Positions 6,268-7,391 of a stretch of 7,391 nucleotides of DNA are shown here, piece after piece (positions within the stretch are counted from its first letter, which is position 1; every line of letters starts with the position of its first letter). Below the pieces are notes generated by a model. That model did not search any database. It worked only from the letters and a program-made list of their open reading frames with translations, and was not told the origin of the DNA. The position numbers were made by a program, and so were the translations under genes. The stretch is from DATKQI01 sp035532755 (lineage in GTDB: Bacteria > Pseudomonadota > Alphaproteobacteria > Acetobacterales > Acetobacteraceae): the NCBI GenBank assembly GCA_035532755.1, contig DATKQI010000037.1:1-7391 (forward strand), in the 5' to 3' direction.

Positions 6268-6293
6268 GTAACTTTTTGCGAGGGGCGGGCGAA
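6268..6293 (+). promoter_or_regulatory. ECF (SigF/NrsF-type) promoter of the 6345 gene
   Basis: GTAACT (6268-6273), 16 bases, CGAA (6290-6293), then CTGTCAA. The -35 and -10 flanks match the copy at 5714 almost base for base, while the spacer differs, as expected if selection keeps the contacts. The gap from CGAA to ATG 6345 is 51 bases. Confidence 0.8.
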
Positions 6294-6344
6294 CTGTCAA
6301 CAGGTGAGCCGGTCCCGGCCGCCGCGTGCGAACAGGGGGTGGGC

Positions 6345-6638
6345 ATGGTGATCCGCAGTCTGGCTGGATCGGTCGCCGCGGCGATCCTCGTCGGTGGTGC
6401 CCTTGCCACCTCGCCGTTCGCACGCGTCGTGATGCCAGGGGTGCGGGCAATCGCTGGCGCGCTGGAAACGGCAGCGCCGTCGGTGTCCGGACGTCAGGAA
6501 CAGGGAAGCGGCAGCGGGGTTCGTGCTTCCGCCTTCGCCACGCCGGCACAGCGCCGGGTGTTCCAGCCTGGTACCGCGATATGGATTGCTCGGGATACCG
6601 AGGATTCGATCCAGGATGACCTCTGCCGCCGCGGCTGA
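6345..6638 (+). CDS. Small exported or membrane-anchored protein of unknown function
   Basis: A 97-residue product I do not recognise. The N-terminus looks like a signal peptide or anchor: MVIRSLAG, then AAAILVGGALATSPFA, with possible cleavage near residue 25. A second weakly hydrophobic stretch (VVMPGVRAIAGALET) follows, then a Gly/Ser/Gln-rich segment (about 50-60) and a tail with one cysteine (DDLCRRG). A G-rich ribosome site (AGGGGGTGGGC) abuts ATG 6345, and a perfect ECF promoter lies 51 bases before the start, which is the main reason for calling it. Third-position GC is high to about 6550 and falls in the last 30 codons, so the 3' end may be frameshifted or decayed. It holds the place that the 40-aa peptide gene holds after the intact nrsF, but the two products do not resemble each other. 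Confidence 0.55.
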   Translation: MVIRSLAGSVAAAILVGGALATSPFARVVMPGVRAIAGALETAAPSVSGRQEQGSGSGVRASAFATPAQRRVFQPGTAIWIARDTEDSIQDDLCRRG

Positions 6639-6819
6639 AGCGAAATCCTGCCCGCGCGCTGGCACCACAATCCTGCTTATCAGCGGCCCGGAGGCCGCCG
6701 TCGTCCGCCAGAATGCGTGCGCGATACGTCGATTACTGCTGCCCGAAAGGCGGCCGACGCTCTCCACGCCTCGCTGGGGCGGGCACGACCGCGAAGCTGC
6801 GCGCGGCCGCCGGGACTGA
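6616..6819 (+). other. Stretch before bufA without a recognised gene; possible 67-codon ORF
   Basis: The gap 6639-6943 holds the bufA promoter at its right end and little else I can name. An ORF from ATG 6616 to TGA 6817-6819 overlaps the end of the 6345 gene by 23 bases in another frame. It has GC-rich third positions and a coding-like stretch (TTILLISGPEAAVVRQNA), so it could be the shifted continuation of the upstream gene or a gene remnant. It has no clear ribosome site and no family I recognise. Confidence 0.2.
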
Positions 6820-6866
6820 TTGCCGAAGGTATCGGAACTCGCGCAGCCGGAATACGCGCGATCCGA

Positions 6867-6892
6867 GTAACCTTTTGTACGTCACCGATGAA
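6867..6892 (+). promoter_or_regulatory. ECF (SigF/NrsF-type) promoter of bufA, one mismatch
   Basis: GTAACC (6867-6872), 16 bases, then TGAA (6889-6892) in place of CGAA. The gap from the -10 to ATG 6944 is 51 bases, as at the two upstream small genes. The mismatch may lower promoter strength. Confidence 0.6.
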
Positions 6893-6943
6893 GTGATGTC
6901 CGTGCACCCGATTCTGGGGCATTCAATGGAAGGAAACCAGATC

Positions 6944-7276
6944 ATGGACCGACGCTTGTTCGCAGCCTCCGTGTTCGCCGCCGCGGTGGGTCTCGCGGGT
7001 GCGACCGCCCTCACCGCGGTTCCCGCCACCGCGGCGACGATGACGAAGGCGCAGATGATGCAAGTGCAGCAGGCCAACCAGAAGCGGGCGATGGCCGAAC
7101 ACCTGCAGCGGTGCTACGGCATCAACGCAGTTGCCCGCAACGACTGCGCTGCCGGAGCTCATTCCTGTGCCGGCCAGGCCAGCATCGCGCGCGACCCCGC
7201 ATCGTTCGTACTGCTTCCGGCCGGCGACTGCAGCAAGATCGCGGATGCCTCGCTCGCGCCGGGCGGGAACGGCTGA
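6944..7276 (+). CDS. bufA: BufA-type (DUF2282) bufferin precursor, metal-binding RiPP
   Basis: A 110-residue precursor with a signal peptide to about residue 31 (MDRRLFAASVFAAAVGLAG, then VPATAA) and the hallmark core RCYGINAVARNDCAAGAHSC followed by AGQ, then LLPAGDCSKI. The four conserved cysteines are 57, 68, 75 and 96. In described bufferins an MNIO enzyme (BufB, DUF692) with its partner BufC converts the central cysteines (here 68 and 75) into thiooxazole-type heterocycles in the cytoplasm, after which the peptide is exported and binds copper. No bufB or bufC follows directly: a terminator stands 60 bases after the stop and another promoter half-site soon after it. The product ends in SLAPGGNG, a tail shared with the 40-aa peptide. 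ATG 6944 is chosen for the GGAAGGAAA site ending 8 bases upstream; ATG 6926 is also in frame. Confidence 0.9.
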   Translation: MDRRLFAASVFAAAVGLAGATALTAVPATAATMTKAQMMQVQQANQKRAMAEHLQRCYGINAVARNDCAAGAHSCAGQASIARDPASFVLLPAGDCSKIADASLAPGGNG

Positions 7277-7335
7277 CGCCGGTCCCGCGATACCCGGTCG
7301 CGCGGCGCCGGCTGGGTACGGGTCCGGCAGGTCGG

Positions 7336-7365
7336 GGTGGCCGGTCGGGGCTCCGACCGGCCACC
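7336..7365 (+). terminator. Hairpin terminator after bufA
   Basis: Arms GGTGGCCGGTCGG (7336-7348) and CCGACCGGCCACC (7353-7365) with a four-base loop; a perfect 13-bp stem. No T-tract follows. It separates bufA from whatever lies beyond the window. Confidence 0.75.
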
Positions 7366-7381
7366 GGGTCCACGGGGCAGA

Positions 7382-7391
7382 GTAACTTTTT
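7382..7391 (+). promoter_or_regulatory. Half of a further ECF promoter cut by the window edge
   Basis: GTAACT (7382-7387) followed by TTTT, matching the -35 element of the other copies (compare GTAACTTTTT at 6268). The -10 would fall outside the window at about 7404. It suggests that another regulon unit starts here, possibly the bufferin maturation genes. Confidence 0.45.

Noticed and set aside
6297..6767. 156-codon minus-strand ORF opposite the 6345 gene
   Set aside because: No ribosome site, promoter or domain; the plus strand has a perfect promoter and signal peptide over the same stretch.

Overview
The window is GC-rich DNA with strongly GC-biased third codon positions and alphaproteobacterial gene families. 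It looks like an accessory, partly decaying stretch of a chromosome or large replicon from an alphaproteobacterium, perhaps Acetobacteraceae (the family is inference from style only). No rRNA, tRNA, CRISPR array or intact mobile element is visible.

Layout from left to right: a broken fragment of a ccdA-type gene (minus, 38-287); a disrupted lpxR-type lipid A deacylase gene (plus, about 452-1500, one frameshift and one in-frame TAG); a patatin-like phospholipase with a DUF3734-type C-terminus (plus, 1782-2942); a perfect 22-bp hairpin between convergent units; a minus-strand thioredoxin-ccdA operon (4282 to 3152); divergently, an ECF sigma factor and a six-helix DUF1109/NrsF-type anti-sigma factor (4488-5709); a 40-residue secreted peptide (5793-5915) with terminator; a degraded fragment of a second nrsF (6053-6238); an unrecognised small exported protein (6345-6638); and a bufferin precursor of the BufA/DUF2282 type with four cysteines (6944-7276) and its own terminator.

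The unifying observation is a promoter motif, GTAAC(C/T)-N16-CGAA, at exactly constant spacing upstream of almost every unit: lpxR (329), patatin (1599), the thioredoxin-ccdA operon (4383 to 4358, minus), the 40-aa peptide (5714), the 6345 gene (6268) and, with one mismatch (TGAA), bufA (6867). A seventh -35 half-site sits at the right edge (7382). The motif matches what I recall for SigF/ECF16-type sigma factors paired with NrsF in Caulobacter. The window therefore reads as a sigma factor plus most of its own regulon in one place: a metal- or redox-responsive envelope regulon with a copper-binding RiPP precursor (bufferin), a periplasmic thiol-reducing arm (thioredoxin plus CcdA), membrane-lipid enzymes, and two small exported products of unknown function. 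The 40-aa peptide ends in PGGNG, exactly as the bufferin precursor does, which suggests the two are processed or recognised together.

The two broken fragments (ccdA' on the left, nrsF' on the right) lie in the same order and orientation as the intact ccdA and nrsF, as if a second, older copy of the locus once flanked or surrounded the present one.
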